Source of the DNA: Luscinia megarhynchos
Lineage: Eukaryota > Chordata > Aves > Passeriformes > Turdidae
Length of the DNA stretch: 64,000 bases
Direction: 5' to 3'
Assembly: GCA_034336665.1 (NCBI GenBank)
Contig: JAPFBE010000002.1
Location: forward strand, 38,357,406 to 38,421,405
Shown here: positions 26,319 to 37,826 of the stretch, one piece after another
How positions within the stretch are numbered: the first letter of the stretch is position 1
Layout: the number at the start of each line of letters is the position of its first letter
Position numbers and translations under genes: made by a program
The notes under the pieces: model-generated
Told to the model about the DNA's origin: nothing
The model's database searches: none
Seen by the model: the letters and a program-made list of their open reading frames with translations, nothing else

Positions 26319-26332
26319 TTTTTTTTTTTTTT
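26319..26332. repeat. Poly-T tract (14) after CR1
   Basis: Fourteen T immediately after the CR1 3' end. CR1 normally ends in short ATTCTATG-type repeats rather than a homopolymer, so this run is probably separate slippage, or decay of the terminus. Confidence 0.85.
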
Positions 26333-26398
26333 AATTGAGTTTGTAGTTAAAAGTCTTACGTCACCCATACTGGTAATAAAGAGGAAAAGAGACAATCT

Positions 26399-26450
26399 GA
26401 ATATGTAGGATAGATTATGAATATGTAGAATCCAAGTATGTAGGATATGC
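26399..26450. repeat. Imperfect tandem repeat, three units of 15-20 bases
   Basis: Three head-to-tail copies built on the core (G)AATATGTAGGAT occur at 26399-26418, 26419-26435 and 26436-26450. They lie between the CR1 end and the LTR-like segment. Confidence 0.7.
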
Positions 26451-26460
26451 ATGTAATGCA

Positions 26461-26869
26461 TGTGTGGAGAACATCACTTTGGGGATAGCTATCTGCTAAA
26501 CTCCAAATTCACCTGTCCTGGTGAGGCTGCACCCACCAGGACATGCTTGCAAGGAAGGGCATTGCAGCTGTGGCCCTGGCTGGGACAGAGGGGAGCTTGT
26601 GTCTGCCTTTGTCTTGTTGCTGATGGGCAGCCAGCACAGTATGCTCCTCCACCCCTTTCAGGAGTGCAGGGGCAGACCGTGGATGGTGGAAGCCCTGCCT
26701 GGTGATATGAAGCAGAAAGAGCTGTGCTGAAGGAGCAGTGAGATGAGAGGCTCTCTGTCTCCCACAGCCTGAATAAAGAATCCCCTTTACACTCCTTAAA
26801 ATTCAAATACTGTTTTCACTCTGCAAGGAAGGATCCTGCAGGCACCAAGCACAGGGAAGGTGCTTAACA
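26461..26869 (+). mobile_element. Possible LTR of an endogenous retrovirus
   Basis: A segment of about 409 bases that is richer in G+C than its flanks. It begins TGTGTGGAGAACATC and ends GCTTAACA, giving the TG...CA termini of an LTR. An AATAAA signal lies at 26772-26777, about 90 bases before the end, as expected for the R/U5 junction. GTAAT occurs just outside both ends (26453-26457 and 26871-26875), which may be a decayed target duplication, although it does not abut the TG exactly. A perfect 10-bp inverted repeat sits inside (26514-26543). No TATA box is clear and no internal viral genes flank it. An alternative is an unrelated unique G+C-rich segment with a chance AATAAA. Confidence 0.4.
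26514..26543. repeat. Perfect 10-bp inverted repeat
   Basis: TGTCCTGGTG (26514-26523) pairs exactly with CACCAGGACA (26534-26543) around a 10-base loop. It lies in the first part of the LTR-like segment. The arm happens to resemble the common avian LTR terminus TGTCCTGGT, so a small nested terminus is possible but unproven. Confidence 0.85.
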
Positions 26870-29800
26870 AGTAATAAAGAACAGCAATAACAACTGATTA
26901 GGTCTGGGCAGGTAAGAAGAAGGGGGAATACTTTGTGAGTATTTAAAATCTTAAAATGTATTGCAAGCAGGTCCCTCCATGCATTGTTGTTAATTACCTA
27001 GACAACAGAACCTGTGCAATCACCTTCAATCACAGGCTTCTATTTAATAAGCTTATTGTAATGTATTGCAATTAACACTCTCCTAACAGTTTGTGCAAAT
27101 TTTCAGCTTTTTCTCCCAGAGCAGCCTTGTAAATCAAGCTATAAAATCCATTGGTAAATCTACTTTTCCCTTGCTAAAGTGAGTGGATAAAAACACTTGG
27201 TGGCAGAACTGAAAGTGGCACCCTCTGGGTAATGGGATGAGATTGCCAGGCAGTGCTGGATAGATGCAGCTGTGCCCCCAGTGTGGGTGGGTCTCACAAT
27301 TAATTGTGAAAACAATGGGGGAGATCTCACAAATCTACTAGAAACGTTTGCACATTCACACTATTTAAAATTCTTTCAGTGTCAAAAGCAGAATCCTATT
27401 TGTCTCTCATCCACAGCTAGATCAGGTAAAATTCCTTCTCTGTTGTACTGTCTCTCTTCAGAGCAACAATCAATTGGGAGTTGATCCAATTGACATCAGA
27501 AAATGAGAGCAAACTTCACCCAAAACACCAGCTCCCTCTAAGTTTAGTTTCGCCTCTGTATGGACTTGGCTGAATTTGTTTCTTAGATGTATCTGCAACA
27601 TCTGGATGTATGTGTATGCACTTGCTGGCACACAGCTCTGGTGTGTGTGCTGTTACCAGTCACAAAAATAATGAGAGGCAACACTCGAGAATGATTCTGC
27701 AAGGATGATACTGCCCAGGAAGCAATTCTTTACAGGCAGGATAGAACTGTTTAGGATATTATTTCTTGGCTATTTATGATCATACTGATACTTTCTGATT
27801 CTTTTCTATTCTGCGTTAGATTTAGACAGTGCACTAGAATGCTGAAATAAAAGAAACAGAGCAGTATTTTGACAGACACACCCCCAACAATAAGCATTAA
27901 ATTCTGAGAGATGTTTCTCTTTTCCTCACAAGTTGTTTAGGCTATTCACAGGTTTTGCAATATATCTGTGGAGGTGAAATATCTGCAACAGAGTTATCAA
28001 TGATCAGATTAGACATTTAACCATTTAAAAGATGTTTATTGAAGAGAGCATGCTGTGTGGAATTGGACAATATAAATGCCCTGTGTGATGTTTGTATCTA
28101 TAAGACTATTTAAGGTTGAGCAGAGGAAGAGAGGAAATTCTAAAAAGATAAGGCACAGGTAAATGGAGGCAATTATCTCACTTTTTGTAGTGTTTTTCCT
28201 AAGCACAGACTAGTATAGGCAGCTTTTGCAACAGGTGGACACTTGCCAGCCCCTTCTGGATACCCACTGAGGGGAAAAAAATTTAAAAAAATCCTCTTTT
28301 AGGAAAAAATTTTAAAGCTTCAAAATAAAAATATTTGTTTTGTTTGTTTTTAATACCTGTATTCATCTCCAAGTAATCATGCTTTCAAAATGAACTCTGG
28401 TGGTGGGGGGGGTTTTTGGTTGCTTTTAAGTTGTTAGCCTCTCCACTGTGTAAGTCCTCAAACAGGTTTGTTTAAACAGCTCCTTTACTGCTGCAGAGAT
28501 TGACAGGAGGCAGGTGTTGGGTTTTTTTAAAAATAATATTATTTCCTTCTGCATTTGTGCATTGGTGAGAAACAGGCAGAGAATAGCTTTTCAGCCCTCT
28601 AGAGAGTGGTGCAACTGCAGCCTGAATGTGGGATGGTCAGAGAGAGGCTCACTCTGAGCCATGTCCTGCTCCCTGCTTGGAAATATTACAACAAGCAGCA
28701 TTTTGGTGCAAGCAGCCATTGCATGTGCAAGGCTGTTGTTGTTCAACCTGGACTACAAGAGCTTCTTTCTGCAAAGCTGAGCTTTTTACACATCTATGGA
28801 GTATTTTTGATTTTTTCTGGGTTATGGAGCACCCAGTGCCTCATTATTGAGCTCTCAGCTAGTAGCAGTGATGTCGTGTTGCTGTTTTGGGTGTGGTGTC
28901 ACTTTGGTTAGTGGACTTAAGAGGCTCAGCTGCATTCCACTTCCTCTAATGTATATTCCTATCACAAATGTTATCTCAAGTTTACAGCATAAGTCAGTAA
29001 CATTTTTAACTGCACAGATAGTTAAAGATAGTAAGGGAGACAAGAACAAGGCAAAATGCTGGTAGAGCTACAAGTCTTACTGAACAGTTATCTTGAAGTT
29101 CAGAAAATGCTACTAGCTGTCTATTGAAAGCCCCCAAGTGAGAGAGAAAAATAAATATTATACAGATTAATTTTCAATTTCCATCCAAACTGGATCTGTT
29201 TAGCCATAATGCCATCTATTTTTAGAAATTAAAGGCAGAAAATAAGTTAATTGTGGTAACTACAACATATGTCTACTATACGTAACTGTGAATGAACCCT
29301 GTTTTCAGATTTCCAGTGAGAGGAAAAGAAATGTTTCAAAATATTAGAGGGTTGCTTTTTTTTGGGTTTTGTGTTTTAATGAAACTTCTGGGAGAAAATA
29401 AAAACATAAGAAATAACACTTTGGGGAACAATATTCAGAGAAAAGATTGCCAGAAATAGTAACATTCAAAACAACAAACTCCAACCAGTGAAATATCTTC
29501 TGTAAGTCACAACTGTGTGGCTGATGTATTTTTCACATTTTTTCTGGGCTCATATCATGTTGTTTGATCACTGAGCTTTTTCCCTGTGCCCTTCATCATG
29601 CATTTAGTTTGAGGAATATCTAGGTAATAATTTCCTTTTCTTCTTTTGTTTAAAAGAAAAAAGGCAACAAACAAGTTTTTCATAACATGAACAGGAAATA
29701 TGAGGTAAGTTATACATAAATTAGGAAGTCTTATTTCTGCTTTGTGAGACTGCTTTAATGTTTTGATTATAATATGTCTGCTCCCCACCAGAATCCCCAG

Positions 29801-29996
29801 AGGAGTTCTCACAACTTCATTCAGTGATATTTGTTTAGAGGCTTCAAGGGAAACTTTAATTAAGAACAGGTTATCAAAGCTCAGAAGGTATCACTTCCAA
29901 AGCATCTATGCAGATGTGACAACTGCATCAGCCTTCATATCTGCATAGTGAAACTCTTCCTCAATCCCTTTTTCATTCCTTTTTTATTTTTTCTAA

Positions 29997-30016
29997 TTTT
30001 TTTTTTTTTTTTTTTT
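29997..30016. repeat. Poly-T tract (20) followed by G-rich run
   Basis: Twenty T, then GGGGTGGGGGGAGAGGG. The abrupt switch from T to G makes this a likely slippage and assembly-error site. Confidence 0.9.
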
Positions 30017-30194
30017 GGGGTGGGGGGAGAGGGTGTTTTGTTTTTTGGGAGCAGAGAAGGCAAATATTTTTCTTTTTTTGTAGGTATAAAACTAGGCATG
30101 ATTCAAACACCCTATAGATTTGGGAAGGAGAGTGATAATTAGCATTTATTACTGCCTTATCCTAGGCCATTGATTAAACATGTTTCCATTGCAA

Positions 30195-30215
30195 TTTTTT
30201 TTTTTTTTTTTTTTT
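30195..30215 (+). repeat. Poly-T tract (21) ending in GCAG
   Basis: Twenty-one T followed directly by GCAG. On the plus strand this is the form of a very strong 3' splice-site pyrimidine tract, but no open frame or good donor follows closely, so a simple homopolymer is the plainest reading. Confidence 0.9.
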
Positions 30216-33200
30216 GCAGTAGAGTTACAGTACATTTTGCCTTTTCTCTTATTTGCATGTTTTCCCTCTAATTATTTATATAGAGAAGTCATATACAAGA
30301 TGATACAACTTCTGTAAGAAAAAACAAATATTTGGCAAAAAGAAAACATCTATTAGGGAGTGAAGAGAATTCTGAGAGTTCAAGGACAAATCTTTCAAGT
30401 TCTTTCATCCAGTTTTTGACTTAGTTGAGAAACAGTAGTCTTGAAGTACGGGCTGTATGTCTGTGTCCAAGAACAGTAACAGCTGATATGTGCTGAAATT
30501 GGTGTCCTAAAGATGAAGAGGAAAATTTTCACAACTCCTGTATGCTAGGGTCGAAAGTACAGGATTTGATTACTGTCAGTATTTAACAGATGACTGTTCA
30601 ATTTATATAGAAGCAAAGTCCCTGGGATCCTGATGTTGATGCACATAAATATAGAATGCTTTGCTGCTTAACAGAAAAATAAAATCTGGCATTATGTAGG
30701 TTTCTAGGACATCTCTCTTGATACATAACAGATATTTGGATTTCTGAAAAATGCTGAAATAATTTTGATTGTGCATTCTTGCTGAAATCAAATAAACAGA
30801 CAAAGATGTTTTGCAGAGCCCTGTCTGGGAAGTGTATGGAAATGTGTGTAGTGCCACCATGGTTATTTTTGTGGTGCAGAAATGCCCTTGAAGCCATGTG
30901 AAAGAATTATGCCTACACTAACTCCTTCCATATTGTTCTTCACAAGCTCATTTGCAGCTGAAAAGATTAAACAATATTGAGAATGCCTGGAGCAGTAATG
31001 CTTGCATGGCCTGTGGGATGGCATGGTTTTTTTATAGGTAACACTGCTTAAAAAATCTTGCACAGATCACTCTAAGTGAAATGGTGCTTTTATACTGGAA
31101 TCACTTTGGAAATTACTTCTAAGTTAAACCTCTGAGTAGCTGCACAAAAAGGTGGTACTTGAGAACAAAGCTCTGTATCATCAGGAAAAAGCAAGGTGTG
31201 GCATCTGGAAGCTGAGGAAACTTCAGGCTGGGAATGCAGCATAATTTCTCAATAGGGAGTGTAGACTGCAAGTAGAATGCAGAAGTGTGTGGGCAACTTG
31301 GCACTTCTAGATTTCTTGCCACTTCTTTAGGTCAATGTCACATGGTTTTGGGAAAGTTCCTTTTATTCAAAAGGAAATCTTGTTAAGAGTGTTAAGGTTG
31401 AACAGAAGAATTAAGAAATAACATTCTCGGACATTCTATTAAGAAAGGGTGACTAGATAATTTCAGTGATACAATTAATTTTTAGCTTCATCCAAAAGTA
31501 TTGTAAGGGGCTTTTTGGTTTGCTTTACAGTTTAATGGTAGTTTTCCATACTGTATTGTAGTATGTACATTAATTTCATGCTTGAGAGTTGGAGGCACTT
31601 TTTTTTTGTACAATGCCATTGGTCCTGTTAACATCTTCACATATTGGATCTTAGGCTGCTATCTTAGGAAGGTTTTGACAGAGATTTCAGGTTTTTACTC
31701 AGCCCTAAAGATGCCATTTCTTTTGCCACCAACACCAGAAGTCAAATGCTCTTGACATAGAACAGAGGCAAATGTCAATGAGATTTTGTACTTCTGTCAC
31801 TGCTCAAAATAGAACACCATTCATGAAAAAGAGTTTTTCTTTATTATTCCTTCTAAGGCAAAAGTATTCAGTCCAGATACTGAAACTTCCTATATATTTT
31901 GAATGCAATTAGCAATGTTTTAATTTGAAGGAGTTTATTCAAGGTCCAGCTCTTGAGCAAAGAGCACAAACTGTAGATAGTGCAGTAGGCAGAAAGGCTA
32001 AAAGTCCTTTTCTCTCCATTATAGCAAATATCCTCTTACTCTTCTGTCCTTTTGGGAAAGGAGATGGGCTAAATCTGCTCTCCTGGCTTAAAGGTAGAGT
32101 CTTCTGTTTCTGTGAGTCATGGGTTTTCTTCCCTTATTCAATTTCCATGAGCTCCCCGCTTTGGAACTCAGATGACAAGAACTGTTCAGGGTAAGATAAT
32201 TTCTGTAAAGTTGTTTAATGTCTCTAAAGTCTGGCATGTGTTCTTAAAGTATTTATTTGACTACAGTCTGAAAGGGACAAAAATTATTGTGATGCTTTGT
32301 GGGCACTCATGCAGTCTAACAGATTCTTTCTGTGTAGTACCAAATACTTGACTATATTAAAAAATTAAATAAATTGTTGAAAGGAAACAAAGCCTGCTTT
32401 TTATATACATTAAATAGTGCTATAATTTATGTCAAAACTTATACTGAAAATATGAATTATAACACCAAGTAAACCTCATTTCAGATTTACTATGGCCAGA
32501 AATTTGTTCTACAATCTATGTTTTCTGTCAAACATGACAAAGGAGCACTGAAAACACAGGAGGTGCAAAGCTTAACTTACATTCTCAGGAATTAGTCAAA
32601 TGTGCCAGGGAACCATGAAAAAAATTTGAAGAGAAATAGAAATCACATATATAAACCAAGCATTGAGTCTGTCTTTCCTGAAAGTATGCATCTTGAATGC
32701 TACTGAAAATCACTACTATCATTATATAATAAGGTCTCAACAGGTTTGGGGTTTTATTACACTTGCGATATCATCCTGTGTGGAATTAATTACAGGTAAC
32801 AATGAAAGACAAGGTTTGAGTTTTTAGGTGGGCCAGAATGGACGGGCTCATATTTGGGCTTGCTACAGTAAATTCAGCTTAGATTTTGGGGAAGGAAGAT
32901 GTTTCTCACAGGGAAGCTGAGAGAAACAGCTGCAGATATAAACAGAGATCAGTGTGCAGCAGTATCAGAGAGCCCAGTGACTAAAGAATCCTCACTCATG
33001 ATGAGGGATTTCTGTCAGAGCTTCACTGAGCATCCACGTTGACCTGGATGCATCCATAAGCTTTCACAGGATCATGCAGCTGAAAGGACACTTTTCCCTG
33101 GCTCTGAACTGGGAAGAATGGGAAGTCTCAAATACTGAAGTTTTAGAGAAGAGAGAAGGAAATGTAAAATGGATGTGTGTTTTTGTGGGTGAATTGAAAT

Positions 33201-36200
33201 ATCTGAGATCAATAAAAGTAACTCATATCTTTATTATCTATTAAAAGAAAATGGGGAGATTTTTCATTTTATTGCCAGATAATTGGGTCATGTTTCATTG
33301 CAGATGTGAACCTCTTTAAAATTCACATTTTCATTTAAGCTAGCGGAATTTGGAGTGGGGGAAAGAGTTATCTTTGGAGTAGTATCTTTGTGTCCATGGG
33401 AGTTTTATTTTGGTTTTGGGGGTCTTTTTATCTCTTCAAAATAACATATATCAAATACTGTAAAACTTTGTGCCTTACAGCCAATTTCAGGAACTTGTTT
33501 AGTTTTATATCTAGCAGGCTATCTGTAGGCATCACAAAGACAAGGTTCCTCTGGAAAACTGAAAATGAAGACATTTATCTTCACCTGTCAAGTTTCCTTT
33601 TTCTTTTTTCAGAGAGAAGTGCTTTTTAAAAATTGCATATAGGTCTAGAAGACAGCCTAAAGTCCTTTTAAGCAGTATGGAATTAATCTCTATTCCTTTG
33701 TTTTCGTAAAGATATTTATTGCTCTACATTGAACACAACTATAAATATAAAAAAAAAGTGAATTAGATATTTTGGTAGTGGAAAACTAATTTGCTTTTTT
33801 TGGTAATAATTTATTTCAGATACTAGCTAATCTGCTTTAAGTGCAAATATACTTTTACACCATCCCTACACTAATGAATTATTTATTAATCCATTCGTTT
33901 TAAATGTATCATAGTATTTTTCTTTTTTTAAATTGCAATCTTTTTAAAAAAATATAAATTCCTTCAGTAATTAACAGCAGAAATAATAACTATGACATCT
34001 AAAATTCCTCTCCCACTCCCAAAGCATCCTCAGCCTTGGACTACAACCTATCTTTCTAGAGAATATGCAGGTTGGAACCAAGAAATGCTCATTGGCCATG
34101 CAACTCTGGAATGGGCCAAAGATTCCCAGCTGTCAGAGGGTTTTTTGGGTAGTGCATCTTCATGTAAGTCTGTGGTCAAAAGAAGTTGAAGGAGGAAAAG
34201 AAATAAAATCATATTGAGCAGAAGTTCCATTAAGGATTTTTGCTTTCCTAGGGATACTGAATGTCACCTGTGGCCTGCTATGGTCAATTTAAAGTATTTG
34301 TGCCATGATCTCTTAAGCTTTTGTGCAACTTAAGTAAGGACTGGCTTACAGTAGTGAAAAGATCAGGCTAAGCCTCTTCAGGTGGTACAGCAAGACATTT
34401 GTGTAATGAAGTTTTACCAAGCTAGGAAAATTAGAAGCTTATCCTTCCCAGAGTGGGACCGCTACACTTCTTACAGGCTTTGGATGTGACAGAGAAAAAC
34501 AGGATTTTGTTTGTGTCTGGTCAATTCTAAATTTATGCTAGAATGGGCATGACTGAAAAATGGGACAACAGACTTAAAAAAAATATCTGCAGGCTCTGAT
34601 GCCCTCAATTTCTGCAGGAGGTTTGCAAAGCAAGAGATTTAAAAAGGAAGCTTATCTTAACTCATTTATTCATCAGATGAATTCAAATTTATTTTTGTCT
34701 TCCACTCTTCCCTGCCCTCCCTCTTTCCACAATTGTCATGGAAAGATAATTAGCAAGATACTTGACCTAAAAATGTGTTCACAAAATATTTCAATTAAAG
34801 TAAGGTATTCTGCTTTACACTAGTATTTTGTTTATATTGTAGCTTTTGGGTGTTATGTAGTGGATTTTGCTTTCTTTGTGTTTTGATTGGTATTTTGTTG
34901 CTGTTTGGGGGACTAACGGTTTGGTAGGGTAGGGCTCTTTTCAATATAAAGTCAAATTGAGATGCATAGATGTAAGAGCAATAGTTGCCAACGTGTCTGA
35001 CAGGGTCAATTGAAAATACATAAATATGAGGAGGCAGCTCTACTGGAATGAATGAACAACTTGTTCCAACTGAAAATTTGCTCTAGTATTTTGTTTTTAA
35101 AATTCTGTAACCCTGCATGAGAATATGCTTATTTTTACAACCCAAAATAAACCTTTTTGCTGATGCCCTGCAGGCCCATAAACAGCTTAAAAGCAATTCT
35201 GAGAGCTGATGTTATTAGCAACTGGAACTCTTGTTTTGATTGACTGGGAGTATTAAAGCAAAAGCTCTCCACTGAACCTTGTAGCATTACATCAGTAACT
35301 CTGAGTAAAAATGAGATCATGCCATCATCCTTCTGCAATCTGAGCTTTGTATTGTACTCACTGCACACACACTTTCTGGTTTGGTTAGAATTGTCATCCT
35401 GTTGCTTTCACGGGAAGTGATTTCACTAACAGGTTTAATATACAGTAATGGTGCAGACTGTTTTCCATTGCCTTGTGAATTTGGGTTTTTTATTTGCTAC
35501 TTGAACTGTGCAATGTGAAGTTAAGACTATAATACAGTGAACAGGGAGTGAAGAAGGAGCTTCTGATTTTATTTATTTTAGCAAGATCTAACAGTCCTCT
35601 GATCCCTTCTCAGCATTCAGATTTGTTAGAGGGTGAGTAGGATGATTCAGTAATCATGACACAACAGGCTGACTTAAAGTCAAGGTTCATTTCTTGCTTC
35701 TGCCATCAGTGTTATTTTGAGATTCTTAATCCTTATGCTCTCTGTTCCCTTGTGTATATACTGTAGAAGTGATTTTAGGGTAAATTTATTTATTTCTGTA
35801 ATGTTTTGTTTGCAGCATTTTGGTTCACAGATGAAACTGCACCAGGAATTTAAAGGAGAAAAGTAGGTAACAGTCTATGAAGGGTAAAAAGGTGTCAAAC
35901 CATCATGTAGTTGTCACCTGTCAAAAATAGTACCCTTTACATTGTTTTTCTCTTTTGCATATGCTTAGCATCTGCCTTTCCTGTGCCCAGTGCCTTCATT
36001 GCCTGGAGTTTTTCTGTTGTAATGCCTGTCAAGAAAGAGTGAAGTATTTGCCATAGCACATTTAGCTGACACCCTGCCTTCATTCCTCTGGCATGGTGAT
36101 GTGCCTAAGTCTCCCACAAAAGCAGCTACTCTCAGATTTGGAGTATTTCACACCACAGCAGCTCTGAGAAGACAGTAAAGAAGTGTAAATATAGTATTAA

Positions 36201-37136
36201 AAATCCTGGCAGGATTACTTTTTGGCTTTATTTCTACCTATTCAGAGGAGAGAGATGTCATAACTAGTGTGTTATATGTGCAATGTCAGTAGTTTTTAGG
36301 ATGGAAGTGGTTGAGATTTATGTTAAGAAGACTTGTGGAGGAAAGATAGAGATAACATAGAGATTTTTATCTGACGATAATTTTTACTGTCTCAGTAATA
36401 AAGGAGTGCTTGTAATCCTCTAATGAAGTAAGTTTTAACACAATCAGTAAATTTGATGAGTGATTAAAACATTGAAAAGCCATTTATTTTGCCCACAAAT
36501 GAGCAAGAATCAGTGAAAACTGTTTGCAATTTAGACAAAGTTTGACTAACCTCCTTATCTTTAAAATAATTTGTAGCATGTGGTAACTTTTCCTGTGACT
36601 TTCAAGGAGGGCCTGGATCTTGAGGCTTTGTGTAATGGCTTAGGGATAATTTTGACAAAATGTATACCTTTTGATTTGCAACAGGAAGACTTGTTTTTGT
36701 ACTGCTTGCTATTTTAAAACTGAAGAGTTGCTGAGCATAAGACACCTGCTTGGCCATTGTAGACCTTGGGGAGGATTAGGTAGAAATTCAAAGGCTCTGT
36801 ACGAGCCAAAGGACGTGTCTAGAAAAAGCTGATTTGGGAAGTAGCCTTCCCTAACACTTTAGGAATGATGTAAGCTGAAGAACCTCACATCCAACAGATT
36901 CTTGGGTCTAAAGGCTGGTTTGATTTTTAGTCACTGGACTAAGGGATCACCAGAGTTGGGGCAGACAGCAGGAAAACAGCCTGTTTGAATCCTGTCCCAT
37001 TTGCACTTCCCACGGGACTTCAGTGGCAACATCTGAGAGAGACCTGTAGGAATGTGTCATCTGTTGCATGACTCCATTGCTTCTTTCTTTTTAAACTACA
37101 AAGCAGTATTAAAAGATTTTTTCCACAAAGTATTGA

Positions 37137-37153
37137 TTTTTTTTTTTTTTTTT
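37137..37153. repeat. Poly-T tract (17)
   Basis: Seventeen T on the plus strand with no element body next to it. Confidence 0.9.
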
Positions 37154-37800
37154 GCATTGGTTGTCAGTATGCCCAGCCCCCAAGTTAAATTAAGGGGAAA
37201 CCACTATTTCAGCATACCAAAAAAAAATTTTATTTGATGCTGAAATAATGCTCAAGGCTTTTAAGTGTTCTAGTAATTCTTCTTCATTCCAAGCATATGT
37301 TTTAGAATGTTGGTAAACATGAGTTTGGCAATATCAAAACCTGTTTGCCTTAGTTTATAATTCTCTTCTGTACAAGTGCTTTTGTGTTGTCCTGGGTTTC
37401 TTAATTTTCATTCCCTCTTCTGTAATCTTACTGCTTTTTTTTTCCCCACCAGATTAGAGAGTATCATGCTGTTCTTGTTTAAGTTCTCAAGGATAAGACT
37501 CAGACTTACAAAACCAGTGAGTGTTCTTTTATTTTATGCCAAAAGCAATCTAAAATAACTTTTCCTGGATGCCTTCATTGGTAATGGTCTTGGTACCAAG
37601 TTTGATGCTAAGGGAATAGCAACCAGGCAAGTTGTTATGCTTTCTAAAGTAAGTTTGTCACACTGCATCAAATGATTTTTCACCAGATTTAAGTCCTAGT
37701 GCTTGATTCTTACTATATCTTCCTGTACCTCAACAATTTCAATAAATTTAGTATTGGATTGCATCTGCTGTACAACAATAAAACATAATGTACAAATTGA

Positions 37801-37826
37801 TTTTTTTTTTTTTTTTTTTTTTTTTT
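37801..37826. repeat. Poly-T tract (26), longest homopolymer
   Basis: Twenty-six T, the longest single-base run in the window. On the minus strand it could look like an A tail, but the sequence to the left (37690-37800) shows no retroelement or processed-gene similarity that I recognise. Confidence 0.9.

Larger units (their letters stand above)
26870..33900. other. Unique noncoding DNA; possible conserved segments
   Basis: No gene is recognised. 26930-27200 is rich in ATTA and TAAT cores, with CCTTCAATCACAGG and TTGCAATTAAC phrases. 29110-29300 and 33220-33350 have similar texture. These look like vertebrate conserved noncoding sequence, but that is only a reading impression. Two long T runs lie at 29997-30016 and 30195-30215. 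The 99- and 101-codon frames near 30598 and 28606 match nothing I know. Confidence 0.45.

Noticed and set aside
29705..29712. Strong 5' splice donor (GAGGTAAGTT)
   Set aside because: No convincing acceptor with a sensible open interval lies upstream. Single donor-like motifs are common in long noncoding DNA.
37801..37826. T26 run read as the A tail of a minus-strand processed pseudogene
   Set aside because: The sequence that would be the gene body (left of the run on the plus strand, read in reverse) has no coding similarity, and no target duplication was seen.
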